Assembly: GCF_041295575.1 (NCBI RefSeq)
Contig: NZ_CP160452.1
Coordinates: 620,001 to 684,000, forward strand
Source: Sporosarcina pasteurii
Lineage (GTDB): Bacteria > Bacillota > Bacilli > Bacillales_A > Planococcaceae
Direction: 5' to 3'
DNA length: 64,000 bases
The notes beneath the pieces are model-generated. The model did no database searches and was not told where the DNA came from. It saw only the letters and a program-made list of their open reading frames with translations. Shown one piece after another: positions 9,944 through 18,770 of the stretch. The position numbers and the translations under genes are program-made. How positions within the stretch are numbered: the first letter of the stretch is position 1; each line of letters begins with the position of its first letter.

Positions 9944-10441
9944 ATGAAAAAAGTATATCATTTTTTTGATTTATTGATTAAATTAGGTGCATATGTTGCA
10001 GGTTCTTTAATCATGCTTACAACATTGATGGTTTTCTATGAAGTTGTTTCGCGTTCTTTTTTTCATAAGCCGACTTCATGGGCGACAGAGTTATCAATCT
10101 ACGCGGTTATTGGTAGTTGTTTTTTAGGAAGTGCTTATGCGGTCAGAACTTATTCACATATTACTGTTGATTTATTAATTAATGCTGTAAATGATCGGGT
10201 GAAAACAATACTAGCTTATTTGACGAATTCGCTCGGTTTACTATTTAGTATCATTTTAACGGTTTACAGTTATTTACATGTCATGAAGACATTTGCTTTA
10301 GGTGTAACATCGTCCTCTTTATTGAGAATTCCAATGTATATTCCGGAGTCATTCCTCCCGATTGGCGGAGGATTATTATGTATCGCATTTATCATGCAGT
10401 TGATAGACGGCGGCATACATGAAGGGGGGGAGCACATTTGA
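9944..10441 (+). CDS. dctQ: TRAP transporter small membrane subunit (DctQ)
   Basis: A 165-residue protein with four predicted membrane helices, the layout of DctQ, which links receptor and channel subunits. The motif SRSFFHKPTSWATELS near residues 35-50 is characteristic. I chose the ATG at 9944 because GGAGGAAAG lies 6 nt before it; an in-frame ATG at 9911 has no good site. The stop codon overlaps the TTG start of DctM (TTGA). Confidence 0.88.
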   Translation: MKKVYHFFDLLIKLGAYVAGSLIMLTTLMVFYEVVSRSFFHKPTSWATELSIYAVIGSCFLGSAYAVRTYSHITVDLLINAVNDRVKTILAYLTNSLGLLFSIILTVYSYLHVMKTFALGVTSSSLLRIPMYIPESFLPIGGGLLCIAFIMQLIDGGIHEGGEHI

Positions 10442-11712
10442 ACATCTTTTTTGCAGGGGGAATGGGTGCCCTTTTACTGCTCGGGCTTCCTGTCGCATTC
10501 ACTTTAGGTTTGCTAGCCATTGCTGGTATGTATTTTTTTAACGGCGGCACGACTGCATTTATGCAAATCCCCATCATTTCTTATAAATCATTAGATGACT
10601 TTTCATTGACTGCTCTCCCAATGTATGTATTGATGAGCCAAGTACTAGTGGTTAGTGGCGTTGGACGGGATTTGTATGAGATGGCAAGCAGATGGTTCCG
10701 CCACTTTCCGGGGGGATTGGCAATCGCTACGATTTTTTGTTGTACAATCTTTTCAGCAATTTCAGGTTCCAGTGTAGCGACAGCTGTCACAGTCGGTGCT
10801 GTTGCGCTTCCGGAAATGGTGAAACGGGGATACAATAGACGGCATGTACTGGGATTACTTGCGGCAGGCGGTACACTAGGGATTTTAATCCCACCAAGTA
10901 TTCCAATGATTATTTATGGTTCGGTTACAGGAGAATCAGTTGGTAAACTTTTTGTTGCGGGAATTATTCCTGGAATTGTGTTGACACTGTCGTTTATGAT
11001 TTTTTCAGCTTATCAAACTCGACATATTAAAGATATCCCGGCAACATGGAAAGAGCGAGTTGAAGCATCGAGGCAAGCCATATGGGGTTTGTTATTACCC
11101 ATCATCATTATTGGTGGAATTTATACAGGTATTTTTACACCGACCGAAGCGGCTGCGATCGGGGTCGTGCTCAGTTTTGCGATAGCGGCATTCGTATATC
11201 GGAACTTAACATTGCCTAACTTAAAGAACATCATTTTTCAAACTGTGAAAACAAATACAATGATTTTATTCATTATTATTGGTGCGATGTTGTTAGGGTT
11301 TATTTTAACAATTCTTCAGATCCCGCAAACGATTGTAAATGTAGCAACAACACAAGATATTTCTCCGTGGGTGATTTTCATTTTGATTAACATCGTCCTG
11401 CTCATTTTGGGGATGTTTTTGGAGACAGTTTCTATTCTTGTCATTACATTACCAATCTTATACCCAATTATTATTGCACTCGGCTTTGATCCAATTTGGT
11501 TTGCAATTATTATGGTGATTAATATGGAATTGGCATTAATTTCTCCTCCGGTTGGGCTGAACTTATTCGTTTTGAAAGGACTGAATAAGGAGAATACAAT
11601 TAGTGAAATTGTAAAAGGTGTCGTTCCTTACGCCGTTATTATGCTAGTATTCATGGTTATCTTATCGTTCTTTCCGCAAATCGCGACTGTGCTGGTTGAC
11701 AATGTTAAGTAA
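10438..11712 (+). CDS. dctM: TRAP transporter large membrane subunit (DctM)
   Basis: A 424-residue channel subunit with about 12 hydrophobic segments. DctM hallmarks are seen: LPVAFTLG near the start, SGSSVATAVTVG near residue 100, LGILIPPSIPMIIYG near 143 and ELALISPPVGLNLFV near 365. It starts with TTG, overlapping the DctQ stop and preceded by GGGGGGGAG. It works with DctP and DctQ in sodium-driven uptake of an organic acid. No terminator is obvious between it and the next CoA-transferase. Confidence 0.92.
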   Translation: MNIFFAGGMGALLLLGLPVAFTLGLLAIAGMYFFNGGTTAFMQIPIISYKSLDDFSLTALPMYVLMSQVLVVSGVGRDLYEMASRWFRHFPGGLAIATIFCCTIFSAISGSSVATAVTVGAVALPEMVKRGYNRRHVLGLLAAGGTLGILIPPSIPMIIYGSVTGESVGKLFVAGIIPGIVLTLSFMIFSAYQTRHIKDIPATWKERVEASRQAIWGLLLPIIIIGGIYTGIFTPTEAAAIGVVLSFAIAAFVYRNLTLPNLKNIIFQTVKTNTMILFIIIGAMLLGFILTILQIPQTIVNVATTQDISPWVIFILINIVLLILGMFLETVSILVITLPILYPIIIALGFDPIWFAIIMVINMELALISPPVGLNLFVLKGLNKENTISEIVKGVVPYAVIMLVFMVILSFFPQIATVLVDNVK

Positions 11713-11869
11713 AAACAAGTTTGAATACTAATTGAAATGTTGAGGGGGACTGTGAGAACAGTATAGGTCTCTTCATTCACAAGCGTTATCAAAATTGAAG
11801 GATTATTAATCTCACAGAAATCCCCACTTATTGTTAGAAGACATTAAGGTTTTGGGAAGGGGTATTAAA

Positions 11870-13096
11870 ATGCAACTGAAAAAGAAGCCACTGGAAGGGT
11901 TGAAAGTTCTCGAGATGGGAAGTTTAATCGCCGGTCCGTTTGCGGGGAAGTTGTTTGCTGAATTTGGCGCTGAAGTGATTAAAATTGAGTCGCCGGGAAA
12001 TGGTGATCCGCTTCGAAAATGGCGTAAGCTTCATAATGGAACTTCTTTGTGGTGGTATATTCAATCAAGGAATAAAAAGTCCGTTTCCGTAAACTTGAAA
12101 ATAGAAGAAGGCATCGAAATTATTCAAGACTTAGTAAGAGAAGTAGATATTGTTGTAGAAAATTTTAGACCGGGTGTCATGGAGAAGTGGGGGCTTGGTT
12201 ATGAGGATCTAAAGAAGATTAATCCGGGCATTATTATGGTTCGTATTTCTGGTTATGGACAGGATGGCCCATATCGTGACAAGGCTGGATTTGGAAGTAT
12301 CGCAGAGGCAATGGGTGGACTTCGCTATTTGACGGGTTATCCTGATCGTCCAACAACCCGTATCGGCATTAGTATTGGTGATTCTATTGCGGCCTTATAC
12401 GGTGTCATCGGGGCAATGTTTGCTGTATATCATCGTGATGTGAAAGGTACCGGAGAAGGTCAATACATTGATGTTGCCTTGTACGAAGCCGTATTTAGTT
12501 TGATGGAGAGTATGGTGCCAGAGTACGATGTATTTAATTATATTCGCGAAAGATCAGGCAGTACTTTACCAGGCATTGCACCATCGAATACATACCGATG
12601 CAAGGATGAAAAATATATTGTGATTGGCGCGAATGGGGATGCGATTTTCAAGCGACTCATGTACGCCATCGGAAAGCCGAACCTCGCAGAAGACCCTAAA
12701 TTTGAAACGAATGATGGGCGAGTGGCAGAAGCTGATTATTTGGATGAAGTGATTGAGCTTTGGACGAGCCAACATGAGTTGAAAGAGGCAATCACTATTC
12801 TGGATCAAGCGAGAGTGCCGGCTGGTCCGATATATAACGTTAAAGATATTATTGAAGATGAACATGTACAGAGTCGAAATCTTATCAAAACGATGGAAAT
12901 AGAAGATTTAGGTACAGTAAAATTTCCGGGAATTGTGCCCAAATTAAGTGAAACTCCGGGAGACATGGACTGGGTCGGACCGCAGCTAGGTTTTCATAAT
13001 GACGAAGTGTTAAAAGAGTTATTGCAATACAGCGTGGAGAAAATAGCGAGTTTAAGAGAACAGGAAGTTATTTTTGAAGAAAAACATAATGGGTGA
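11870..13096 (+). CDS. class III (CaiB/BaiF) CoA-transferase, second copy
   Basis: A 408-residue paralogue of the CoA-transferase at 6501, similar along its whole length (both share PFAGK, EFGAEVIK, SRNKKSV, SGYGQ and GGLRYLTGYPD). The putative catalytic aspartate is kept (D171 in SIGDSIAA). The start is taken at the ATG at 11870, 5 nt after GGAAGGGG; an in-frame TTG at 11831 lacks a ribosome site. Two paralogous subunits in one module recall heteromeric family III enzymes such as SmtAB or BbsEF, but two separate enzymes are equally possible. A strong terminator follows. Confidence 0.9.
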   Translation: MQLKKKPLEGLKVLEMGSLIAGPFAGKLFAEFGAEVIKIESPGNGDPLRKWRKLHNGTSLWWYIQSRNKKSVSVNLKIEEGIEIIQDLVREVDIVVENFRPGVMEKWGLGYEDLKKINPGIIMVRISGYGQDGPYRDKAGFGSIAEAMGGLRYLTGYPDRPTTRIGISIGDSIAALYGVIGAMFAVYHRDVKGTGEGQYIDVALYEAVFSLMESMVPEYDVFNYIRERSGSTLPGIAPSNTYRCKDEKYIVIGANGDAIFKRLMYAIGKPNLAEDPKFETNDGRVAEADYLDEVIELWTSQHELKEAITILDQARVPAGPIYNVKDIIEDEHVQSRNLIKTMEIEDLGTVKFPGIVPKLSETPGDMDWVGPQLGFHNDEVLKELLQYSVEKIASLREQEVIFEEKHNG

Positions 13097-13124
13097 CAGG
13101 TTCTGGCAATAACATTGTAATGTA

Positions 13125-13172
13125 CCAGGTTCCAACACGATTCTGAATCGTGTTGGAACCTGGTTCTTTTAT
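13125..13172. terminator. strong bidirectional terminator
   Basis: Arms CCAGGTTCCAACACGATT and AATCGTGTTGGAACCTGG with a 3-nt loop, followed by TTCTTTTATTT. It separates the converging CoA-transferase and TetR genes. Confidence 0.88.
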
Positions 13173-13774
13173 TTCCGCACCCCATCCAAAAACGTCGAAG
13201 TAAACCGCTCAATCTCTTCCACCGGGTCCAATTTGTCTCCAAAAATAATCCAGTCATAAATCGTTCCTCTCATGCAACGTGTGACGAGCATGGAGATGTA
13301 CTCCGCGGGGAAGTCTTTTTTAAACTCGCCTGACTCCACTCCCTCTTCCACAAATGCGTGAATAATTTTGTAAAGATTTCGCTGTGGACTGGCTAAATAG
13401 TGATCTTCCGTAATGGTTAGCGAGAGGGGGCTTGCGTAAACGGTCCGGATTAAGTCTTTTCCTAACTCATCTCTTAAGTAAGTTAATTGGCCTTCATAAA
13501 AAAGTAGTATTTTTTCACTTGCAGTTATATCTTTCGGAATCGAAGGGACGAATGATAGATAAAAGTTATCGATGTCTTTAAATTTTTCTAGAAAGATGTC
13601 GTATTTAGAGTCGAAATGTGTATAAAATGCACCTTTAGATACGTTGCAGGCTTTGGCGATGCTATCAACGGTTACATGATCAAAGCCTTTTTCATGAAAG
13701 AGTTTTAAGCCAGTTTCTAATAGTTTTTCTTTCGTTTCTTGTGCTTTTACTTGCCTTGGTGTAAGTTTTGACAT
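13169..13774 (-). CDS. TetR family transcriptional regulator
   Basis: A 201-residue one-component regulator. The N-terminal TetR helix-turn-helix is clear: LLETGLKLFHEKGFDHVTV followed by IAKACNVSKGAFYTHF at residues 38-53. The C-terminal ligand domain is variable and ends in a region (RGTIYDWIIFG) seen in fatty-acid or CoA-ester responsive members, which is only a hint. GGGAGG lies 7 nt before the ATG. It lies between the CoA-transferase/TRAP module and the dehydrogenase operon, so it is a candidate regulator of either. No clear operator palindrome was found by eye. Confidence 0.9.
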   Translation of the reverse strand: MSKLTPRQVKAQETKEKLLETGLKLFHEKGFDHVTVDSIAKACNVSKGAFYTHFDSKYDIFLEKFKDIDNFYLSFVPSIPKDITASEKILLFYEGQLTYLRDELGKDLIRTVYASPLSLTITEDHYLASPQRNLYKIIHAFVEEGVESGEFKKDFPAEYISMLVTRCMRGTIYDWIIFGDKLDPVEEIERFTSTFLDGVRK

Positions 13775-13829
13775 GCTTTGTCCTCCCTTACAACTGATAA
13801 TACCATAAAAATAGTTTATTAAAATTAAT

Positions 13830-13858
13830 TTGACATGTCAGAAATTAAAGGTTATTAT
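13830..13858 (+). promoter_or_regulatory. sigma-A promoter of the dehydrogenase operon
   Basis: TTGACA at 13830-13835, a 17-nt spacer and TATTAT at 13853-13858. It predicts a leader of about 150 nt containing repeat copy B and a cre site. Confidence 0.72.
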
Positions 13859-13866
13859 GTAAATAC

Positions 13867-13904
13867 CATGGTATGTGACTCTAGTATGTGACTAGGGTAT
13901 GTGA
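13867..13904 (+). repeat. three tandem GTATGTGA repeats
   Basis: GGTATGTGACTCTA, GTATGTGACTAG and GGTATGTGAATT follow one another just downstream of the promoter at about 13-nt spacing. Direct repeats here could bind a regulator or be chance; no family assigned. Confidence 0.5.
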
Positions 13905-13914
13905 ATTCAATCGA

Positions 13915-13958
13915 GTGCCAGTTACTCAAACAAACATGAATGTATTAGTGACTGGCAC
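13915..13958. repeat. dispersed palindromic repeat, copy B (short)
   Basis: A 44-bp shortened member of the family at 2091-2179, with ends GTGCCAGTTACT and AGTGACTGGCAC and the internal AAACAAACATGAATGTA. Confidence 0.8.
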
Positions 13959-13963
13959 CGAAG

Positions 13964-13977
13964 AGAAAGCGCTTTCA
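13964..13977 (+). promoter_or_regulatory. candidate cre (CcpA) site
   Basis: AGAAAGCGCTTTCA matches the ideal palindrome TGAAAGCGCTTTCA at 13 of 14 positions. It is in the leader about 100 nt after the predicted transcription start, a position where CcpA blocks elongation. Confidence 0.65.
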
Positions 13978-14016
13978 GCAGTGTGCGTTAATTTCCATAC
14001 ATAGGGAGGAATTAGT

Positions 14017-14925
14017 ATGACTAACGAAAAGAAGATTGGTTTTATTGGTCTTGGAAATATGGGTTTTCCGATGGCGAAAAACCTACTTGCTAAAGGCTAT
14101 ACAGTTTATGGGCTAGATTTGAATAAAGATAGCGAACACAGATTGGCAGCGTTGGGGGGCAAAACAGGTTTGACGACTGCTTCACTCGTCAACGAAGTAG
14201 ACTTAATCTTTACTAGTTTGCCAACACCGCAAATTGCAGAAGCTGTATTTTTAGGGGAAGATGGCATTATTCAGCACTGTAAAAAGCCTACTACTTTAGT
14301 AGATTTAAGTACAATTTCACCTGATGTAAATAGGAAAGTTGCGAAAGCGGCTGAAGAGAATAATCTTGACTATCTCGGCGCACCCGTCAGTGGCAGTGTA
14401 AGTGGGGCAGTCAATGCTACACTCGCGATCATGGTTGGTGGAAACAAAACAACTTACGATGCAGTGCTTCCTTATTTAGAAGTGCTAGGGGCGAATGTTT
14501 TCCATGTTGGGGATGACCCAGGAGCGGGGACAATCGTAAAGTTAATTAATAACTTAATGGCAGGTTTCCATAACCAAGCTGTAGCAGAAGCACTGACAAT
14601 TGCAGAAAGAGCTGGACTCGATAAGGATATTGTTTATGATATCGTCAATGTGAGTTCTGGTCAAAGTACTTTATTCACACGAAACTACAAAACTTTCATC
14701 TCGCAAGATGAGTATATAGATGGCGCTTTTGCAACTGCTTTACTGTTAAAAGATTTAAAGCTTGCAAAGGACTATGCAGATTCGGTTCATGGAAAGCTCC
14801 CTCTTTCAGAGAAACTAATCGAATTTTATGAGTCGGCTGTTGAAGAGGGCTATGCAGATAAAGATATGTCTTCTGTGTATGTCATGATTCAAGAAGAAAT
14901 CAACAAACAACTTCAAGAAGCTTAA
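14017..14925 (+). CDS. NAD(P)-dependent 3-hydroxyisobutyrate dehydrogenase family enzyme
   Basis: A 302-residue beta-hydroxyacid dehydrogenase. It has the N-terminal Rossmann motif GFIGLGNMGFPMAKNL (residues 8-23), the substrate-binding GAPVSGSVSGA (121-131, usually DAPVSGG) and the catalytic lysine K175 in GTIVKLINNLM. Relatives oxidise 3-hydroxyisobutyrate or reduce tartronate semialdehyde. GGGAGG precedes the ATG. The neighbouring MmsA-like dehydrogenase favours an MmsB-type role, hydroxyacid to semialdehyde to acyl-CoA, while the GntP permease favours a sugar-acid role. Both remain open. Confidence 0.85.
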   Translation: MTNEKKIGFIGLGNMGFPMAKNLLAKGYTVYGLDLNKDSEHRLAALGGKTGLTTASLVNEVDLIFTSLPTPQIAEAVFLGEDGIIQHCKKPTTLVDLSTISPDVNRKVAKAAEENNLDYLGAPVSGSVSGAVNATLAIMVGGNKTTYDAVLPYLEVLGANVFHVGDDPGAGTIVKLINNLMAGFHNQAVAEALTIAERAGLDKDIVYDIVNVSSGQSTLFTRNYKTFISQDEYIDGAFATALLLKDLKLAKDYADSVHGKLPLSEKLIEFYESAVEEGYADKDMSSVYVMIQEEINKQLQEA

Positions 14926-15005
14926 GTATCAGTCACCCAAACAAACATGAATGTTTCAATAAACACGTTTGTTTAAACAAACGTGAATGTATGAGTGACT
15001 GGCAC
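14926..15005. repeat. dispersed palindromic repeat, copy C
   Basis: An 80-bp element that begins directly after the preceding stop codon: GTATCAGTCACC at the left, AGTGACTGGCAC at the right, with inverted AAACAAACATG/CGTTTGTTT inside. It forms most of the spacer within the operon. Confidence 0.85.
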
Positions 15006-15028
15006 CATCATAAGGAGGAGAAGGATCA

Positions 15029-16540
15029 ATGAAAACAGAACAAATCGTAAAGTTAGGTCATTATATTAACGGTGAAACAGTAGAAGGAAAGAGTGGACGA
15101 TACGGCGATGTGTACAACCCATCCCTTGGCGTGAAGATTGCTGAAGTGCCATTAGCTTCTGCTGAAGAAGTAAACGAAGTTGTCGCTTTGGCGCAAAAGG
15201 GATTTGAAAAATGGTCGAAGCTTTCTGTTGCAAGAAGAATGGAAGTCTTCCATAATTTCCGTGCTTTGCTCGTTGAGAATACGGATAAATTGGCAGCGTT
15301 AATTGGTAAAGAAAATGGTAAAACAATTGATGATGCAAAAGGTGAAATTTCAAGAGGCCTCGAATCTGTAGACTTTGCATTGGGTGCGCCGCATTTATTG
15401 AAAGGGGATCATTCAGTAAACGTTGGCGGAGAAATCAATGCTTATTATATGAAGAAACCGCTAGGTGTTGTGACGAGTATTGCACCGTTTAACTTCCCAG
15501 TCATGGTGCCAGTTGCGATGAGCGTCATGGCCGTTGCAGTTGGAAATGCGATGATTTTGAAGCCTTCAGAAAAAGTTCCATTCTCAGCACTATTCGTTGC
15601 AGAACTATGGGCTGAAGCGGGATTACCTGCAGGTGTGTGGAACGTTGTGAATGGTGATAAAGAGGCAGTAGATGCACTGCTTGAACATAAGGACGTAAAG
15701 GCTGTTAGTTTCGTTGGTTCGACACCAATTGCGGAAGCGATTTATGAAAAAGGAACGAAGCATCATAAGCGTGTTCAAGCGTTTGGTGGCGGAAAGAACA
15801 ATATGATTATTATGCCAGATGCGGATATTGATACAGCTGTTAATTCCTTTATCGGCGCGGCATACGGTGGAACGTCCCAGCGTTGTATGGCGATTTCAAC
15901 GGCAATGCCAATTGGCGAAAAAACAGCTGATGCGTTTGTAGCGAGATTAAAAGAAAAAATTAACGAACTAAAAGTAGGAACGTATGACGATGAAAGTGCG
16001 GACTTTGGTGCATTAATTAGTGCGGAAGCGAAAGCGAATGTGCTGAATGCAATTGAAGAAGCCATCGAAGAAGGTGCGGTCCTTGCAGCAGACGGCCGTC
16101 ATCCTGAAGTTCCACATGAAGAAGGTTTTTACTTAGGCGCGACATTGCTAGACCATGTGACGCCGGATATGAAAATTTATAAAGAAGAAGTATTTGGACC
16201 AGCACGTATTGTTGTTCGTGTTAATACGCTGGAAGAGGCGATTGACTTAATTAACGAACACGAATTTGGAAATGGTGTCACAATCTTTACGGATAGCGGA
16301 AGCGCGGCAAGGAAGTTCACAGAAAACATTGAAGTAGGAATGGTCGGCGTAAACGTTCCAATTCCAATTCCAGTTGGCTACCATAACTTTGGCGGATGGA
16401 AACGTTCAAGCTTCGGTGAAGGCCAGATGTTTGGGCCAGACTTAGTTCGTTTCTTTACGAAGAGAAAGACAGTTTCTGAGAGATGGTTTGACACTGCGTA
16501 CAATGAAAGTAAAACAGACTTTAATTTCCCAAGCAGTTAA
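15029..16540 (+). CDS. mmsA: CoA-acylating methylmalonate-semialdehyde dehydrogenase family
   Basis: A 503-residue aldehyde dehydrogenase. The catalytic cysteine is C286 in GGTSQRCMAIS, and NAD-fold motifs are APFNFPVMVP (152-161) and SFVGSTPIAEAIY. At the usual catalytic-glutamate position the protein reads QAFGGGKNN, as in methylmalonate-semialdehyde dehydrogenases, which use CoA rather than water. The product would be propionyl- or acetyl-CoA. AGGAGGAGAAGG precedes the ATG. It lies behind the MmsB-like gene, and a terminator separates it from the GntP permease. The specific semialdehyde is unproven. Confidence 0.85.
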   Translation: MKTEQIVKLGHYINGETVEGKSGRYGDVYNPSLGVKIAEVPLASAEEVNEVVALAQKGFEKWSKLSVARRMEVFHNFRALLVENTDKLAALIGKENGKTIDDAKGEISRGLESVDFALGAPHLLKGDHSVNVGGEINAYYMKKPLGVVTSIAPFNFPVMVPVAMSVMAVAVGNAMILKPSEKVPFSALFVAELWAEAGLPAGVWNVVNGDKEAVDALLEHKDVKAVSFVGSTPIAEAIYEKGTKHHKRVQAFGGGKNNMIIMPDADIDTAVNSFIGAAYGGTSQRCMAISTAMPIGEKTADAFVARLKEKINELKVGTYDDESADFGALISAEAKANVLNAIEEAIEEGAVLAADGRHPEVPHEEGFYLGATLLDHVTPDMKIYKEEVFGPARIVVRVNTLEEAIDLINEHEFGNGVTIFTDSGSAARKFTENIEVGMVGVNVPIPIPVGYHNFGGWKRSSFGEGQMFGPDLVRFFTKRKTVSERWFDTAYNESKTDFNFPSS

Positions 16541-16551
16541 GTCATGAATGA

Positions 16552-16581
16552 CAGGATCGCTTAACTGCGATCCTGTTTTTA
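16552..16581 (+). terminator. intrinsic terminator after mmsA
   Basis: CAGGATCGC and GCGATCCTG around TTAACT, followed by five T. Confidence 0.88.
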
Positions 16582-16608
16582 TGAAAAAATACCACAGGGG
16601 GTGGGAAT

Positions 16609-17892
16609 ATGCTAGGGATTTTTATAGGATTAGTCCTGTTAATGGTCTTGGCGTATTTTGGTTGGTCTATCATTTGGATTGCACCGATTTGTGCAGGAAT
16701 TGTCGCTTGGTCTGGCGGTCTTGACTTATTGGATGCGTATACGAATACATATATGAGTGGTTTTGTTAATTTCGCAAAAGATTGGTTCCCGATTTTTATG
16801 CTTGGTGCGATTTTCGGGAAATTAATGGAGTTCAGTGGGATGGCGCATTCCGTTGCGCTTGGAATTGCGCGAGTATTTGGTGAAAAGCGTGCCATTCTTG
16901 GTGTGATTATCGCATCTAGTGTGCTTGCGTATGGCGGTGTAAGCGTTTTCGTTGTTGTTTTTGCTGTCTATCCGCTCGCGCTGAATATGTTTAGAGAAGC
17001 GAATATTTCAAGAAGGTTGTTACCTGGAACGATTGTTGCGGGGATGATGACATTTGCGATGACGGCCATGCCTGGAACGCCGCAAATACAAAACTTAATT
17101 CCGACGGCGTACTTTAATACAACGCCAGCGGCAGCACCGATTATCGGCTTGGTTGCATCTGCGGTGATGGCAGTTGGATCAATCCTTTATTTAAAACACC
17201 GTGAAAAAGTGTTGAGAGCAGCGGGCGAGGTATTTATCGAACCGGATACAAAACATAAGCAAGAAGAAAGAAAAAACTATCCACCTATTCTTCTATCTTT
17301 ACTGCCATTAGCTGTGGTCGTAATTACGTTAAATTTGTTGAAGTGGAATATCGTTGTCGCACTTGGCGCAGGTATATTACTCATTTTACTCATTTCTATT
17401 AAAGAGTTTAAAGGCTTTACGAAAGCGATCAATGGCGGGGCGGGTGACTCCGTTATGGCGATGATTAACACAAGTGCCGCTGTTGGATTCGGGACGGTTG
17501 TTAGGTCAGTTCCTGGGTTCGAAAAGTTGAGTGAGATGATTTTAGGCATTAAGGCAAACCCATTAATATCTGAGGCGATTGCTGTCAACGTGTTAGCTGG
17601 GGCAACGGGTTCAGCATCTGGCGGATTGGGAATTACGCTTGAAGCTTTAGGGAGCCATTATTATGAAATCGCTACGACGGTCGGTCCGTCTCCAGAAGCT
17701 TTCCATAGAATTGCCTCGATTGCATCTGGTGGTTTGGATTCGTTACCGCATAACGGAGCCATCTTGACGATTTTACTCGTGACTGGGATGACGCATAAAC
17801 AATCTTATAAAGAAATGGCTGTAATTGCGATTGTCTTCCCAATGCTTTCTTTGATCCCAGCAATTGGGCTTGCGATATTGGGAATTTATTGA
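16609..17892 (+). CDS. GntP family permease
   Basis: A 427-residue membrane protein with about 12 hydrophobic segments. It resembles the gluconate:proton symporter (GntP) family: a long hydrophobic N-terminus, LAYGGVSVFVVVFAVYP near residue 103, and TAMPGTPQIQNLIPT near residue 145. GntP proteins carry gluconate or other hydroxy-acids. GGGGGTGGGAAT lies before the ATG. A terminator lies between it and mmsA, so expression is by read-through or a separate promoter. It probably supplies the substrate of the two dehydrogenases (inference). Confidence 0.85.
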   Translation: MLGIFIGLVLLMVLAYFGWSIIWIAPICAGIVAWSGGLDLLDAYTNTYMSGFVNFAKDWFPIFMLGAIFGKLMEFSGMAHSVALGIARVFGEKRAILGVIIASSVLAYGGVSVFVVVFAVYPLALNMFREANISRRLLPGTIVAGMMTFAMTAMPGTPQIQNLIPTAYFNTTPAAAPIIGLVASAVMAVGSILYLKHREKVLRAAGEVFIEPDTKHKQEERKNYPPILLSLLPLAVVVITLNLLKWNIVVALGAGILLILLISIKEFKGFTKAINGGAGDSVMAMINTSAAVGFGTVVRSVPGFEKLSEMILGIKANPLISEAIAVNVLAGATGSASGGLGITLEALGSHYYEIATTVGPSPEAFHRIASIASGGLDSLPHNGAILTILLVTGMTHKQSYKEMAVIAIVFPMLSLIPAIGLAILGIY

Positions 17893-17922
17893 GGATTGTT
17901 TTGGGATGATTCATTGAGAAAA

Positions 17923-17959
17923 CAAGAAGCACGCTACATGAAAGCATGCTTCTTTTTTT
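17923..17959. terminator. intrinsic terminator after the GntP gene
   Basis: AAGAAGCACGCT and AGCATGCTTCTT, followed by TTTTTT. It also lies at the 3' end of the converging SDR gene. Confidence 0.85.
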
Positions 17960-17987
17960 ATGTTGATTTACGAATTAATTGTCGCGA

Positions 17988-18752
17988 TTAATTCATCACA
18001 AGCCCGCCGTCTACAATTAGATTCTGCCCCGTCACAGCCCGGCTCCACGGTGATGCGAAGAATAGAATGGCATCTGCCATTTCTTCTGGTGTGGTTACGC
18101 TTCCAATCGGGGTGTTTTCTTTAATGATATCAAACACCACATCTGGCGTAGCGGCACTTGCATCCGTTTTAAGTAACAGCCCACCTGATACCATATTCGC
18201 CGTGATGCCATCTGGACCGAGCTCTTTTGCGATATTGCGCGTCATCCCGAGTAGCGCGGCTTTACTAGTATTGTAGTCGTGGTAAGGAACGACAGGGTGT
18301 TGGACCAAATTGGTTCCGATTGTGATAATGCGTCCAAACTTTGCTGCCGCCATATCTGGCCTACCTGCCTGCAATGTGTTGAGTGTTGCTTTGACACTGC
18401 CTTCAAACTGTTGATTATAATCTTCCCATTCAATCGTATCTAATTGTTTTCTTGCGTCGCCATTGAATGAAAAATCGATCAGTGCATTGTTGACGATTGT
18501 TGTAATGGATTGACCAAAATGTGCTTTTGCTTCCTCAAACATTGCCTTTACTTCTTCGCGATTTCTAACGTCCGCTTGAATCGCAATGGCCTGCTCGCGT
18601 CCGATTTCATCCACAACCGCATTTGCTTGCGCTTCTCGTGAAACATAATTGACAACTACTTTCGCGCCAACCCTTCCGAATGCTTTAGCAACGGCCGCTC
18701 CAAGTCCACGGCTACTTCCTGTTACGAGTACTACTTGATCTTTTAGCTCCAC
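17988..18752 (-). CDS. short-chain dehydrogenase/reductase (FabG-like)
   Basis: A 254-residue SDR with the cofactor motif TGSSRGLG (11-18), NNA near residue 88, the YxxxK pair in YNTSK and a C-terminal GQNLIVDGG. At the position of the usual catalytic serine, 13 residues before the tyrosine, there is a threonine (GTNLVQ). It starts with GTG, preceded 9 nt earlier by GGAG. The TPP riboswitch and its terminator lie upstream on the same strand with a long hairpin between, so the gene may respond to thiamine, although no thiamine role is known for such an SDR. Substrate unknown. Confidence 0.85.
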   Translation of the reverse strand: MELKDQVVLVTGSSRGLGAAVAKAFGRVGAKVVVNYVSREAQANAVVDEIGREQAIAIQADVRNREEVKAMFEEAKAHFGQSITTIVNNALIDFSFNGDARKQLDTIEWEDYNQQFEGSVKATLNTLQAGRPDMAAAKFGRIITIGTNLVQHPVVPYHDYNTSKAALLGMTRNIAKELGPDGITANMVSGGLLLKTDASAATPDVVFDIIKENTPIGSVTTPEEMADAILFFASPWSRAVTGQNLIVDGGLVMN

Positions 18753-18770
18753 TTTCTACAGCTCCATTCT

